Origin: Staphylococcus ratti
GTDB taxonomy: Bacteria > Bacillota > Bacilli > Staphylococcales > Staphylococcaceae
Direction: 5' to 3'
Length of the DNA stretch: 64,000 bases
Assembly: GCF_020883535.1 (NCBI RefSeq)
Contig: NZ_CP086654.1
Coordinates: forward strand, 806,001-870,000
The notes under the pieces were generated by a model that was given only the letters and a program-made list of their open reading frames with translations, made no database searches and was not told the origin of the DNA. Positions 21,327 to 31,308 of this stretch are shown piece by piece. The position numbers and the translations under genes are program-made. Each line of letters opens with the position of its first letter. Position 1 is the first letter of the stretch.

Positions 21327-22643
21327 ATGATAGGTAAAGAAATCCAAATCCCGACACGTATAGGCAAAATCATTGGAATTGAGCATGGTGCAATTCAACA
21401 ATTTTTAGGTATTCGTTACGCCTATGCAACACGTTTTGGGAACCCTGAACCTTATCAATATAAGACAGAAACGATTCAAGCTACCACGCATGCACCGATC
21501 GCTCTGCAATCTCACTCACCTTTTGAATCTTTTTACATTGGCACGGATTATGAAGCCCTGGAACAAACAGAATTCCCTCAATATCTATCTATAACAAGGC
21601 CTAGCCAGGAGATGCGAACACCGCTTCCTGTCATGATTTGGATACATGGCGGTTCATTTGTTAATGGGAGTGGTGAAAATCCAGAATATGATCCTTCACC
21701 TTTAGTAGAACAAGAGAATGTCATTGTTGTTAACCTTAGTTACCGATTAGGCGTTCTAGGATTTTTAAGAAATCAACAAGGCGAATTGGCTAATTTAGGG
21801 ATTTTAGACCAAATTGAAGGGTTGAAATGGGTGAAGCGTAATATTAAAGATTTTGGGGGAAATCCAGAAAACATTACCATTTTTGGGCAATCATCGGGTG
21901 GAGAATCGGTGCGCGCCTTAATGGTAGCAGATGGGACGGAATTTTTGTTTCAAAGAGCCATCATTCAAAGTGCGCCTATAGGACTGATGAAAGGGCGTCA
22001 CCAGATGACGCTTAAAATGTTAGAAGCACTTAAATCTCTTGACCGTCATGCAGATCTAAGTGACTTTAAAAAGATGCAAACTTTTTTAGCTTCTAACAAT
22101 GAAGGTAAGGGATTTACAAAATTGATGCCGTTTGGCCCTCATTACGGCGTCTATCCTTTACCGAAAGAAGCAGATTTACCATCCGTTATAGCGCAACGTG
22201 CACCACATATTGATTTATTAATTGGTCATACGTCAAGAGAAGTAAATGTTTTTATTTATATGAATACTTTTCAACGTCAAGTAAGCGCGTTACCGGTGCT
22301 TAAATGGGGTGTAAGCGGAATAATTAAATTATTAACAAGAAGCATTTATGCCAAACCTGCTTATACTTTTTATCGAGAATATATGAATCAATCAGGACAC
22401 GCGTATTATTATCAATTTAATTGGTTAAAAAAAGAACATTTCTTCTCCGCGGGACATAGTTCCGAACTTGCATTGTTATTTAACACAGAACCTTATATGA
22501 AATCACCTTTATTTACCTTATTATCAGAAGAAACTATCGAAACTGCAGGTCGAACGATGAAAAAGATTTGGGGAAGTTTTGCAAGAAGTGGACATATCGA
22601 GCAGCAACAATATGGGGAGATTATAGAAATATTAAGTAAGTGA
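21327..22643 (+). CDS. Type-B carboxylesterase (para-nitrobenzyl esterase family)
   Basis: An alpha/beta-hydrolase of 438 residues, somewhat shorter than the usual 480-500 of the family. The oxyanion-hole sequence MIWIHGGSFVNGSG is near residues 105-118. The nucleophile elbow is FGQSSGGESVRAL with S189 as probable nucleophile; most relatives have FGESAGG, so the flanking residues are unusual. A C-terminal HSSELALLF segment supplies the likely catalytic histidine. The physiological substrate is unknown. AAAGGGGTGA precedes ATG 21327, 15 bases after the methyltransferase stop, so they probably form an operon. Confidence 0.85.
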   Translation: MIGKEIQIPTRIGKIIGIEHGAIQQFLGIRYAYATRFGNPEPYQYKTETIQATTHAPIALQSHSPFESFYIGTDYEALEQTEFPQYLSITRPSQEMRTPLPVMIWIHGGSFVNGSGENPEYDPSPLVEQENVIVVNLSYRLGVLGFLRNQQGELANLGILDQIEGLKWVKRNIKDFGGNPENITIFGQSSGGESVRALMVADGTEFLFQRAIIQSAPIGLMKGRHQMTLKMLEALKSLDRHADLSDFKKMQTFLASNNEGKGFTKLMPFGPHYGVYPLPKEADLPSVIAQRAPHIDLLIGHTSREVNVFIYMNTFQRQVSALPVLKWGVSGIIKLLTRSIYAKPAYTFYREYMNQSGHAYYYQFNWLKKEHFFSAGHSSELALLFNTEPYMKSPLFTLLSEETIETAGRTMKKIWGSFARSGHIEQQQYGEIIEILSK

Positions 22644-22736
22644 CCTTCTAAGACTAAATGATGATAGGAATGTGCTACAATAACGCAAATGAATCATGTA
22701 TACTGTAAATAAGCTTATCCGTAAGAGGGTGATAAC

Positions 22737-23303
22737 TTGTATACGTTAGATTTATTTGCAAATCCTAAAGTGTTGAAACGTTTATTATTGTCCCAATTTA
22801 TCGTTGCACTTGTGTTTATTGTTTTAAGCTATAAATGGTCTATGGCCATTACAGGATTAGATGAAAAAAATATTATCGCCAATTTGATTGTTGGTGCGAT
22901 AGGGTTATGTGTGTTGATTGCTTTTCATGAACTGTTGCGTTATGTATTATTTAGAAGATTATACAAAGAAACACGCCCTAAATATAAAGTGATTTCTGGC
23001 ATGATTATGAGTTATTTACCAAATGTAAAAATGAACCGTATCTCGTTTATGATCGTCATGTTGTTGCCGATGATTGTCATCAATATGTTATTACTTATTT
23101 TATTCATTAACGTGCCAAATACATATGTCATTTTTGTATTTTCATTTCATATGGGGTATTCATGTTTGGCAATTTATCTTGTCATTTTAGCGTTGAGTAA
23201 TAAACAAATTCAGACGGTAGAATTGGCAGAGTTTGGTTTAATATTATATGTTAATGAAGCGAAGCCAAATACGCAAGTTGATACTAAGGAAAGCAATGTT
23301 TAA
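22737..23303 (+). CDS. DUF3267 membrane protein
   Basis: A 188-residue membrane protein with about four transmembrane segments (near 15-35, 45-65, 105-128 and 132-155). It fits the DUF3267 family, which is proposed to include zincin-like peptidases. The candidate site reads FHELLRYVLF near residue 64, so the HExxH pattern is broken to HELLR and peptidase activity is doubtful. The start is TTG 22737, chosen because GAGGGTGATAAC lies directly before it and no ATG is nearby. Function unknown. Confidence 0.7.
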   Translation: MYTLDLFANPKVLKRLLLSQFIVALVFIVLSYKWSMAITGLDEKNIIANLIVGAIGLCVLIAFHELLRYVLFRRLYKETRPKYKVISGMIMSYLPNVKMNRISFMIVMLLPMIVINMLLLILFINVPNTYVIFVFSFHMGYSCLAIYLVILALSNKQIQTVELAEFGLILYVNEAKPNTQVDTKESNV

Positions 23304-23366
23304 AAAGTTAAGTTGTATCAATCATTGAAATGCTTAGCATGTTGTCCATAATAGTATGTGTGCAAC

Positions 23367-23408
23367 AGGGGATTAGGATATCCAAAATGTCCTAGTCCCC
23401 TTATTTAT
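23367..23408 (+). terminator. Terminator after the DUF3267 gene
   Basis: AGGGGATTAGGA (23367-23378) pairs with TCCTAGTCCCCT (23390-23401) with one mismatch, followed by a T-rich tail. A similar hairpin occurs at 54504-54534. Confidence 0.65.
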
Positions 23409-23576
23409 ATCATATACTTCAAAGCTTATGAGCCTAACTAACGACCATACTTTGTATTGACATCATTTATTTCATTTTTAATGTATAGATGTATAAAAGT
23501 AGCGATAAATTTTTATGATTGTTAACATCAAGGTGAATACACGAGGAGAGGATGCATTTTTAAGGAGGTGGCATTG

Positions 23577-24647
23577 ATGACAGAACGGAGAATTATTCAT
23601 ATTGACATGGATTTCTTCTTTGCGCAAGTTGAGGTACGTGACCAACCTCATCTTAAAGGGAAGCCAGTTATTGTAGGAGGGAAAGCAAGTGGACGTGGCG
23701 TTGTCTCAACTGCCTCCTATGAAGCAAGAGCCTACGGTGTACATTCCGCAATGCCCATGGCACGTGCCCATCAACTATGTCCAAATGGTTATTATGTAAC
23801 GCCGCGTTTTGAAGTATACAGAACAGTGTCTAAAGAGATTATGGATATATTTAAAAGCTATACTGATAGCGTTGAACCGTTATCTTTAGATGAAGCGTAT
23901 TTAGATATTACAGAATTGGTTCGACCTGATTTACCAGCTTCTCAAATTGCCCAATTCATCCGGCGAGACATTTTCGAAAAAACGAAACTCACTGCGAGTG
24001 CTGGCGTTTCGTACAATAAATTTTTAGCTAAATTAGCGAGTGGTATGAATAAACCTAATGGGCTAACAGTAATTGATTATAACAATGTACATGAGACTTT
24101 GATGCAATTAGACATTGGAGATTTTCCTGGAGTAGGCAAGGTCTCCAAAGAAAAGATGCATGAACACGGTATTTTTACAGGCGAAGATTTATATCATAAA
24201 AGTGAGCGTGATTTAATTTTTCTTTTTGGTAAGAGAGGTCATCATTTGTATGAACGTGCAAGAGGCATCGATCACCGCGAAGTAAAATCTGAACGTATAC
24301 GTAAAAGCGTGGGTGCAGAACGCACATTTTCTTTAGATACGAATGACGACGAGCAAATTTTAGGCAAGGTAGAAGAGCTTAGCAAAATGATTGAGCGGCG
24401 ATTAGGACAATTGAATCAATCAGGACGGACTGTCACAGTAAAAATTAAAACGAAAGATTTCAAAAATATGTCTAAGCAAAAAAGCCTAATAGCTCCTATT
24501 AAAGAATCGGAGGAGATTTATCAAATCGCTTATGACTTATATTATGAAGTCAAAGAAGCGGATGTGCCAATTCGTCTTATAGGTGTTACGGTAGGAGGAT
24601 TAGAAGATGCATTTTATCGTAATATGACGATTTACGATTATTTATAG
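23577..24647 (+). CDS. dinB: DNA polymerase IV
   Basis: Y-family translesion polymerase. ATG 23577, eight bases after AAGGAGG, gives 356 residues beginning [19 protein letters not shown]; the GTG at 23568 lies inside the ribosome site and is rejected. Catalytic motifs are IDMDFFFA (first carboxylate), the [13 protein letters not shown] loop, and [10 protein letters not shown] with the paired acidic residues near 105. The little-finger domain follows from about 235. I did not find a LexA-type box (CGAAC-N4-GTTCG) upstream. Its 3' end overlaps the oppositely directed exonuclease gene by six bases. Confidence 0.96.
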   Translation: MTERRIIHIDMDFFFAQVEVRDQPHLKGKPVIVGGKASGRGVVSTASYEARAYGVHSAMPMARAHQLCPNGYYVTPRFEVYRTVSKEIMDIFKSYTDSVEPLSLDEAYLDITELVRPDLPASQIAQFIRRDIFEKTKLTASAGVSYNKFLAKLASGMNKPNGLTVIDYNNVHETLMQLDIGDFPGVGKVSKEKMHEHGIFTGEDLYHKSERDLIFLFGKRGHHLYERARGIDHREVKSERIRKSVGAERTFSLDTNDDEQILGKVEELSKMIERRLGQLNQSGRTVTVKIKTKDFKNMSKQKSLIAPIKESEEIYQIAYDLYYEVKEADVPIRLIGVTVGGLEDAFYRNMTIYDYL

Positions 24648-25202
24648 AACATCTTTATCTTGTAAATTCTTGCCATAAACACGCAATACGCTTTCTAAAC
24701 TTGGATAATGTTGGAGTAAGCGATATGTAATCATCGCACATGCTTTGGCATCATTTAAAGCGTCATGATGTCCGTGAAAATCCAAATTATAATATTGCAT
24801 CATATGTTTAAGGCCATTTCGTTGCGTCGCCACTGTTTTTTTGGAAAGTTGATAAGAACAAAAATAAGTTAAGTCCGGTGTCTCGAATTGATGGGCTTTT
24901 ATACTTGCATGTAAAACAGACATGTCAAACGCAGCATTATGTGCTACGACAGGTAATGATTCGATGAATTGGAGCATATAAGGGTAAACATAACTGAAAT
25001 CTGGGGCATTTTGCACATCCTCAGAATGAATACCATGAATGGCTATGTTTTTAGTGGCAAAAAAGTCTTTCGGATTGACCAATGTATAAAAGGTTTCAGT
25101 AAGTTCATGATTGACAACTTTAACCATACCAACAGAGCAGATACTCGTTCGTTTATAATTGGCAGTTTCAAAATCTAAAGCGACATAACTAGGATGTGCC
25201 AT
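24642..25202 (-). CDS. DnaQ-like 3'-5' exonuclease
   Basis: A 186-residue stand-alone exonuclease of the DEDDh group. ExoI is [10 protein letters not shown] near 6-15 (D9, E11), ExoII is [11 protein letters not shown] near 92-102, and ExoIII is [14 protein letters not shown] near 141-154 with the catalytic H and D. It resembles the proofreading subunit of DNA polymerase III but has no polymerase attached. The substrate is unknown; a DNA or RNA maturation role is possible. ATG 25202 follows GAAGAGGTGTTTC. Convergent with dinB, overlapping by six bases. Confidence 0.85.
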   Translation of the reverse strand: MAHPSYVALDFETANYKRTSICSVGMVKVVNHELTETFYTLVNPKDFFATKNIAIHGIHSEDVQNAPDFSYVYPYMLQFIESLPVVAHNAAFDMSVLHASIKAHQFETPDLTYFCSYQLSKKTVATQRNGLKHMMQYYNLDFHGHHDALNDAKACAMITYRLLQHYPSLESVLRVYGKNLQDKDVL

Positions 25203-25246
25203 TGAAACACCTCTTCCTTATTCTTAAAATAGAGACAAATCTTATC

Positions 25247-25330
25247 ATAAAAACTAAAAAAGTGCCAACGAATGAACGTTTTGCACTTAAATGTTGAACA
25301 GAAATTCGACTTTTAAGTTCACTACAACAT
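25247..25330 (-). terminator. Terminator and second hairpin after ftnA
   Basis: Read on the minus strand after ferritin, there is first a hairpin at 25330-25291 (ATGTTG/CAACAT and GAAC/GTTC). A strong stem follows at 25288-25260 (AAGTGC and AACG against CGTT and GCACTT) with a run of six Ts, the likely ftnA terminator. A copy of GTGCC further upstream could pair with the same downstream arm (see findings). Confidence 0.7.
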
Positions 25331-25360
25331 CGTGGCACTTTTATTTATAGCAAATCGTTT

Positions 25361-25864
25361 TTATTCACTTTCTGTAAAAGAACGGTTTGCGAGTTCTTTT
25401 TCATACAAGTACAACGTATTACAATCATCACCGATACGTTTTAAGTAGTCGATGTGTGTTTCAAACATTGATTCTTCTTCAACTTGTTCATCTAAGAACC
25501 AATTTAAAAATGATATTGTCGCGTAATCTTTTTTCTCATTGGCAATTTCAGATAAGTTATAAAAACGCTTTGTTACTTCTTGTTCTTGTTTTAAGCCATC
25601 TTCAAATGTTTCTAAAATGGATTTGAAATCAACTTTTGGTGCATTGAGTGAAGAAAATACCGCTTTTTCTCCACGGTCGTTAATATAATCATAAATCTTT
25701 TTACCGTGAAAACGTTCTTCTTTTGCTTGTTGAATAAAAAAGTTTGCAAAGCCTTCATAAGCGTTATGATCACAATATGCAGCCATCGCCATATAGGCAT
25801 GTGCAGCAAAAAATTCATGGTTCATCTGGTCATTTAATTTCTCTAATAATTGTTTATCTATCAT
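25361..25864 (-). CDS. ftnA: Ferritin (FtnA family)
   Basis: Iron-storage shell protein with ferroxidase activity. The 167 residues start [25 protein letters not shown], preceded by GGAGGG; an ATG further upstream (25885) is not needed. Ferroxidase-site residues are visible in [10 protein letters not shown] (E17-like), [10 protein letters not shown] (E50 and H53 type) and in the FLDEQVEEE helix. In S. aureus ftnA is under PerR control, but I see no clear PerR box directly upstream here. Single gene with its own terminator. Confidence 0.95.
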   Translation of the reverse strand: MIDKQLLEKLNDQMNHEFFAAHAYMAMAAYCDHNAYEGFANFFIQQAKEERFHGKKIYDYINDRGEKAVFSSLNAPKVDFKSILETFEDGLKQEQEVTKRFYNLSEIANEKKDYATISFLNWFLDEQVEEESMFETHIDYLKRIGDDCNTLYLYEKELANRSFTESE

Positions 25865-25977
25865 AATATCCCTCCAAAAATGCATCCTTCATTCCCATTT
25901 TACCCAATGGAATAGAATGTATGCAAAGAATAAAATCTCATTTTGTGCTTTTGATTTTGTATTAGTGTTGAGCATGG

Positions 25978-25983
25978 TATAAT
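25978..25983 (+). promoter_or_regulatory. Extended -10 promoter for murT-gatD
   Basis: TATAAT preceded by TGG (TGGTATAAT) forms an extended -10, 32 bases before the murT ATG. Confidence 0.55.
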
Positions 25984-26014
25984 ATGCTAAGCGAAAATTG
26001 AAGGAGAATTGTTT

Positions 26015-27325
26015 ATGAGACAATGGACTGCGATTCAGATGGCCAAGTTAGCGCGAAAAGCAAGTCGTGCTGCTGGTAAAAAAGGGACTGACTTACCAGG
26101 TCAAGTAGCCCGTAAAATTGATCAAAATATATTGCGTAAATTAGCCGAAAAAGTAGATGAAGTTGTGTTTATTAGTGGAACAAATGGGAAGACGACAACA
26201 TCTAACCTTATCGGCCATACGTTAAAAGTCAATCAAATTCCGATTATTCATAATAATGAAGGTGCAAATATGGCTGCAGGAATTACGTCAGCTTTTATTG
26301 TGCAATCCAAACCTGAGACTAAAATAGCTATTATTGAAATAGATGAAGGGTCAATTCCACGTGTTTTAAGAGAAATGACACCTACTAAAATGGTGTTCAC
26401 CAACTTTTTCCGCGATCAGATGGACCGTTTCGGTGAAATAGATATCATGGTTAACAATATTATTTCAGCAATTGAAAACAAAGGTATTGCGCTCATTTTA
26501 AATACGGACGATCCTTTTGTAAGCCGTTTAAAAAAAGCAAGCCAACATGTGACCTATTACGGTATGGCGAAACAGGCATATGATTTTGAACAGTCTACGA
26601 TGAACGAAAGTCGTTACTGTCCGAACTGCGGCAAAATGTTGAATTATGAATATGTTCATTACAATCAGTTAGGGCATTATTCTTGTGTTTGCGGCTTTGA
26701 GCGTAAACAGCCTAAATATGAAATCGAGCGTTTTGAGATTAATCCATTTCTTAAACTTCATATTAATGACACTGTATTTGATATGAAAATAGCAGGTGAT
26801 TTTAATGCATATAACGCTTTAGCAGCGTATGCAGTTTTAAAAGAACTAGGGTTAAACGACGAGCGCATTCGTAAAGGATTTGAAACGTATACATCAGATA
26901 ATGGTCGTATGCAGTATTTTGAACAAGGACAGAAAAAAGCATTAATTAATTTAGCTAAAAATCCAGCTGGAATGAATGCATCGATTTCTATGGGCGAAAA
27001 ATTACCTGAACGCAAAGTTTATTTAATGAGTTTAAACGATTTTGCAGCTGATGGTCGTGATACATCGTGGATATACGACGCGGATTTTGAAAAATTGTCT
27101 TCTCAAGATATCGAAGCCATTATTGTTACGGGATCACGTGCAGAAGAATTACAGTTAAGATTGAAGTTGGCTGAAATTAATGCGCCTATTATTTTGGAAA
27201 AAGACATCTATAAAGCTGCAGCGCGTTCTATGGAGTTTGAAGGATTTACAGTTGCGATTCCGAATTATACCTCTTTAACGCCTATGCTAGATCAGTTAGT
27301 GCGCTCGTTTAAGGAGGAGAAATAA
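26015..27325 (+). CDS. murT: Lipid II isoglutaminyl synthase subunit MurT
   Basis: Mur-ligase-like subunit that activates the D-Glu carboxylate of lipid II with ATP; GatD supplies ammonia. The start is ATG 26015, eight bases after AAGGAG, giving 436 residues. The P-loop GTNGKTT is at 55-61. The family-specific four-cysteine zinc ribbon is CPNCG followed about 20 residues later by CVCG. A DUF1727 C-terminal domain with GMNASISMGEK and VTGSRAEELQLRLKLA follows. It is essential in S. aureus and affects beta-lactam resistance (known). Directly abuts gatD. Confidence 0.96.
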   Translation: MRQWTAIQMAKLARKASRAAGKKGTDLPGQVARKIDQNILRKLAEKVDEVVFISGTNGKTTTSNLIGHTLKVNQIPIIHNNEGANMAAGITSAFIVQSKPETKIAIIEIDEGSIPRVLREMTPTKMVFTNFFRDQMDRFGEIDIMVNNIISAIENKGIALILNTDDPFVSRLKKASQHVTYYGMAKQAYDFEQSTMNESRYCPNCGKMLNYEYVHYNQLGHYSCVCGFERKQPKYEIERFEINPFLKLHINDTVFDMKIAGDFNAYNALAAYAVLKELGLNDERIRKGFETYTSDNGRMQYFEQGQKKALINLAKNPAGMNASISMGEKLPERKVYLMSLNDFAADGRDTSWIYDADFEKLSSQDIEAIIVTGSRAEELQLRLKLAEINAPIILEKDIYKAAARSMEFEGFTVAIPNYTSLTPMLDQLVRSFKEEK

Positions 27326-28063
27326 ATGTATGAGTTAACGGTTTTTCATTTTATGCCAGATAAATTAAATTTGTATAGCGATATCGGTAATATTATGGCT
27401 TTAAAATATCGTGCCAAACAACGCAATATTAAACTGAAAGTTGTCGATATCAATGAAACAGAAGGCATTGATTTATCAGAAGCCGATATTTTCTTTATTG
27501 GTGGAGGAAGTGACCGAGAACAAGCTTTAGCCACTAAAGAATTAGCTAAAATTAAAACACAACTTAAAACTGCGATTGAAGACGGTTTACCTGGTTTGAC
27601 GGTATGTGGAGGATATCAATTTTTAGGTGAAAAATATATTACTCCAGATGGTCAAACATTAGAAGGTTTAAACATTTTAAACTTTTATACAGAATCACAA
27701 CCAGAACGTTTAACTGGGGATGTCGTTATTGAAAGTGAGACATTTGGTACGATTGTTGGTTTTGAGAATCATGGTGGGCGTACGTATCACCAATTCGATA
27801 CGTTAGGTCACGTTACTTATGGATATGGAAATAATGCAACAGATCAAAAAGAAGGTATTCATTACAAAAACTTACTAGGAACGTACTTACACGGTCCTGT
27901 ATTACCTAAAAATCATGAGATGACAGATTATCTATTAGAAGCAGCAGCTAAACGTAAAGGCATTCCTTTTGAACCGAAACAAATTGATAATACAGCTGAA
28001 GAACAAGCCAAACAAGTGCTCATTGATCGTGCACGTAAAAATAATCAAAAAAGTAAAAAATAA
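27326..28063 (+). CDS. gatD: Lipid II isoglutaminyl synthase glutaminase subunit GatD
   Basis: Class I glutaminase partner of MurT; it releases ammonia from glutamine for peptidoglycan stem-peptide amidation. The 245-residue protein has the catalytic cysteine C94 in [12 protein letters not shown] and histidine H189 in [13 protein letters not shown], the same numbering as in S. aureus GatD. It starts immediately after the murT stop with AAGGAGGAGA as ribosome site. It ends in a long bidirectional terminator. Confidence 0.96.
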   Translation: MYELTVFHFMPDKLNLYSDIGNIMALKYRAKQRNIKLKVVDINETEGIDLSEADIFFIGGGSDREQALATKELAKIKTQLKTAIEDGLPGLTVCGGYQFLGEKYITPDGQTLEGLNILNFYTESQPERLTGDVVIESETFGTIVGFENHGGRTYHQFDTLGHVTYGYGNNATDQKEGIHYKNLLGTYLHGPVLPKNHEMTDYLLEAAAKRKGIPFEPKQIDNTAEEQAKQVLIDRARKNNQKSKK

Positions 28064-28115
28064 GGAGTGTGAGACAGAAATCATTATGATTTCGTCTCGC
28101 GCTCCTTATTTTTTG
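28055..28115. terminator. Strong bidirectional terminator between gatD and the FUSC gene
   Basis: The stem begins inside the gatD stop: AATAAGGAG pairs with CTCCTTATT. It continues with GAGAC/GTCTC and GAAATC/GATTTC over only two small mismatches, and A and T runs flank it on both sides. Member of the repeated hairpin family. Confidence 0.85.
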
Positions 28116-29101
28116 AAACGTAAAAGTAAAATACGATAAATAAGCAAAATTTCATAGATCGTATGACTTTTAACTTGGTTAATATCAAATTCATTTAGCC
28201 CTTTAACAGAGTTTTTAAGTGTCGTCGCGGCTTTACGCTCAGGTTCAAATGTGCCTTTTTCTTTAATTTGAGCAATTCTATTTGTGATCGCAATAATCGC
28301 TCTTTTCTCAGCGTCATTAAATAAAATGAGACCATCTTCTGGAAGGTAAATAATATTAGATAGATGTGTAATTAACAATCTATTTTCGTGCGCACGGTTT
28401 GTGAGTTTTCGTATTCTTAACCATTCATCTGAACGGTTTTTAGATTTATGGTATTTTAATTCATCTCTTTGAAATCCTAATAATTCTTCAATACGTGCAT
28501 TATTAATATGTAACTTTTCAACAGCTTGATCGCTTTTGTCTGAGTGAAATTGACCGATGAGGAGTTCTTTAATTCTTTGTTTGAATAACGCATAGATTTG
28601 TATTTCAGTTTCATCAATTAATGTATCGATTTGAGTGTAGTATTTTGGAGGCAATACAATAAAGTTCACTAAACCGGCAGTGACCAATCCAATAATCGCT
28701 GTAAGTAAGCGAGAAAGAAAATTAAAAATGTAATCTTCATGAATATCAGGAATCATGGCGAGTGCCGTCAAAGTTGCTACTGTAATACCGACGTGCAAAT
28801 TAAACTTAATACATAATAAAATCGTTAATGTTGCAGTAATCCCATAGGCAAAAGCAGAGTTATCACCAAAAATATAGGTACATACGACCGCAATGAAAGC
28901 GCCCATAACTGTGGCAGGTAAACGTTTGTAACCTTTTGTGATAGAGGCTTTAACTGTTGGCTCAATCGTAACGACTGCAGATAGTATGGCAAAGATTGGG
29001 TTGAGGTTGAGCCATAAACAAAACAAAGCAGTTAAAAATGCAGCGAGGCCTGTCTTAATTGTTCTAGCGCCAATAACGTTTTTGATGCGTGTTCCGTTCA
29101 T
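28106..29101 (-). CDS. FUSC / aromatic acid exporter family membrane protein
   Basis: A 331-residue membrane protein starting MNGTRIKNVIGARTIKTGL. ATG 29101 was chosen because CAGGAG lies eight bases upstream; the frame is open 41 codons further but lacks a site there. The N-terminal 150 residues hold about five to six transmembrane segments with AILSAVVTIEPTVKASITKGYKRL, typical of FUSC-like proteins. The C-terminal half is soluble and helical. Substrates are unknown. A frameshifted paralogue lies at 53084-54177. Confidence 0.85.
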   Translation of the reverse strand: MNGTRIKNVIGARTIKTGLAAFLTALFCLWLNLNPIFAILSAVVTIEPTVKASITKGYKRLPATVMGAFIAVVCTYIFGDNSAFAYGITATLTILLCIKFNLHVGITVATLTALAMIPDIHEDYIFNFLSRLLTAIIGLVTAGLVNFIVLPPKYYTQIDTLIDETEIQIYALFKQRIKELLIGQFHSDKSDQAVEKLHINNARIEELLGFQRDELKYHKSKNRSDEWLRIRKLTNRAHENRLLITHLSNIIYLPEDGLILFNDAEKRAIIAITNRIAQIKEKGTFEPERKAATTLKNSVKGLNEFDINQVKSHTIYEILLIYRILLLRFKK

Positions 29102-29332
29102 CTTTTTTGCTCCTGTAATAATATTAAACCAAGTATAACAAATTTTAAGTCTGTGAAGAACCTTAGAGATCAGAAATATGAGAAATGGCAACAGACTTTC
29201 ATATCTCTCGTGTATCGCTTTCACAATTATGTCTTTTCACAGAAGTTATAGTATAGTTTCTTAAATTAATAAAGTTATCAGAATGGCATTTCTGAAAAAT
29301 AATGATATAGTAAAGAAGAATAAGAAATTTAA

Positions 29333-30109
<777 letters not shown>

Positions 30110-30130
30110 TATTCGGACTTTAGTCTTAAC

Positions 30131-30175
30131 AAAAGATGGTTCCATGGCCTATTACAAAGGGAATGGAGCCATTTT
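30131..30175 (+). terminator. Terminator after map
   Basis: AGATGGTTCCAT and ATGGAGCCATTTT form a near-perfect stem (30135-30172) 24 bases after the map stop. Confidence 0.65.
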
Positions 30176-30180
30176 ATAAT
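30175..30180 (+). promoter_or_regulatory. Candidate -10 of the vra operon
   Basis: TATAAT 25 bases before vraU, overlapping the foot of the map terminator. TTACAA lies 17 bases upstream as a weak -35. The S. aureus operon is autoregulated by VraR; the operator was not resolved here. Confidence 0.4.
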
Positions 30181-30204
30181 AGAATCGTTATATGAGGTGA
30201 TTCT

Positions 30205-30594
30205 ATGATGAGACAATTTAAAGAATATATTGAACGATTTTTTAAACAATTATATGACCATGAATTGAGTGACTGTTTAGCTTCACTTTACAATAAAATT
30301 CGTGAAATAGATTATACGATATTTTACACACAACGAAAGAAAACACACCTGCAGTTGTTAATTGACAGACAGACCGTTGCATTAGAAAATAAATATATCG
30401 ACTTATTAGATGAGCAACATATGCAATGTCCCGAAAAAATTCATGATGAAAACATTGCTAAAATGAAACATGATTTAAATGAAATTGAATACGAGTATGC
30501 TCATTTAGAACAATACTTAAATCACCTTAGCGACGAAAGAAAGCAAAAACAACAAGCGTGTGATTTGTTATTATCGTTAAAATTAGCATACTAG
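30205..30594 (+). CDS. vraU: VraU-like protein, first gene of the vra operon
   Basis: A 129-residue, highly charged and helical protein, probably coiled coil from about 60 to 125 (repeated E/K/L/H segments such as ENIAKMKHDLNEIEYEYAHLEQYLNHL). It has no transmembrane segment and no known enzymatic motif. The identification rests on position: it is the small gene in front of vraT-vraS-vraR, as in S. aureus. GAGGTGATT precedes ATG 30205, and a second ATG follows at 30208. The exact role of VraU is not established. Confidence 0.75.
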   Translation: MMRQFKEYIERFFKQLYDHELSDCLASLYNKIREIDYTIFYTQRKKTHLQLLIDRQTVALENKYIDLLDEQHMQCPEKIHDENIAKMKHDLNEIEYEYAHLEQYLNHLSDERKQKQQACDLLLSLKLAY

Positions 30595-30606
30595 AAAGGT
30601 GGAAAT

Positions 30607-31308
30607 ATGACACAAAAATATATTTCGACTGAGCTCTTAATTATTTTTACGGCATTAATGATTATAGCCAATTTTTACTATATCTTCTTCGAAAAAATTG
30701 GTTTTCTTTTTGTGCTGCTATTAGGAAGTATTCTTATGTATGTAGGGTACATTTACTTCCATAAAGTGAGAGGGCTCTTATGTTTTTGGATAGGGGTTTT
30801 AATGGTTTTATTTACTTTATTATCTAATAAATACACCCTTGTAATATTGTTTATATTTATGATTATCGTTGCGATTCGTTATATTGTTTATAAACGTAAA
30901 CCGTTGCAAATTATGGCATCGAATGATGCCGCATTTTCCACATCTTTTATTAAACAGAAATGGTTTGGAGAACAGAAAACGCCTGTTTTTGTTTACAAAT
31001 GGGAAGATTTGCAAGTGCAACACGGCATTGGTGACGTTTATATTGATATGACCAAAGCGGCTAACTTAAAATCGCAAAATAATATTGTAATTAGGCATAT
31101 TGTAGGAAAAGTACAGGTTATTGTGCCTTTAAATTATAATGTAAACCTTAACGTGGCTGCTTTTTATGGAAGCATCGGTTTTGAAGATCAACGTTTGAAA
31201 CTTGAAAATAATAATATAAAATTAGAATCTACGCAAAAATCAGATCGCTATACCGTGAATATTTTTGTTTCAACCTTCATAGGTGATGTAGAGGTGATCT
31301 ATCGATGA
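30607..31308 (+). CDS. vraT: Cell-wall stress sensor cofactor VraT (YvqF/LiaF family)
   Basis: A 233-residue protein with four predicted transmembrane segments in the first 95 residues. An intracellular beta-rich LiaF-like domain follows, with conserved [32 protein letters not shown]. In S. aureus VraT is needed for VraS to respond to cell-wall antibiotics and for full methicillin resistance. GAAAGGTGGAAAT precedes ATG 30607. Its TGA overlaps the vraS ATG (ATGA), so translation is coupled. Confidence 0.92.
   Translation: MTQKYISTELLIIFTALMIIANFYYIFFEKIGFLFVLLLGSILMYVGYIYFHKVRGLLCFWIGVLMVLFTLLSNKYTLVILFIFMIIVAIRYIVYKRKPLQIMASNDAAFSTSFIKQKWFGEQKTPVFVYKWEDLQVQHGIGDVYIDMTKAANLKSQNNIVIRHIVGKVQVIVPLNYNVNLNVAAFYGSIGFEDQRLKLENNNIKLESTQKSDRYTVNIFVSTFIGDVEVIYR

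Noticed and set aside
23520-23576. A LexA-type SOS box before dinB
   Set aside because: No CGAAC-N4-GTTCG pattern is present in the upstream region.
30869-31051. Frames within vraT on both strands
   Set aside because: Shadows of vraT, whose reading frame has the conserved LiaF-like domain.
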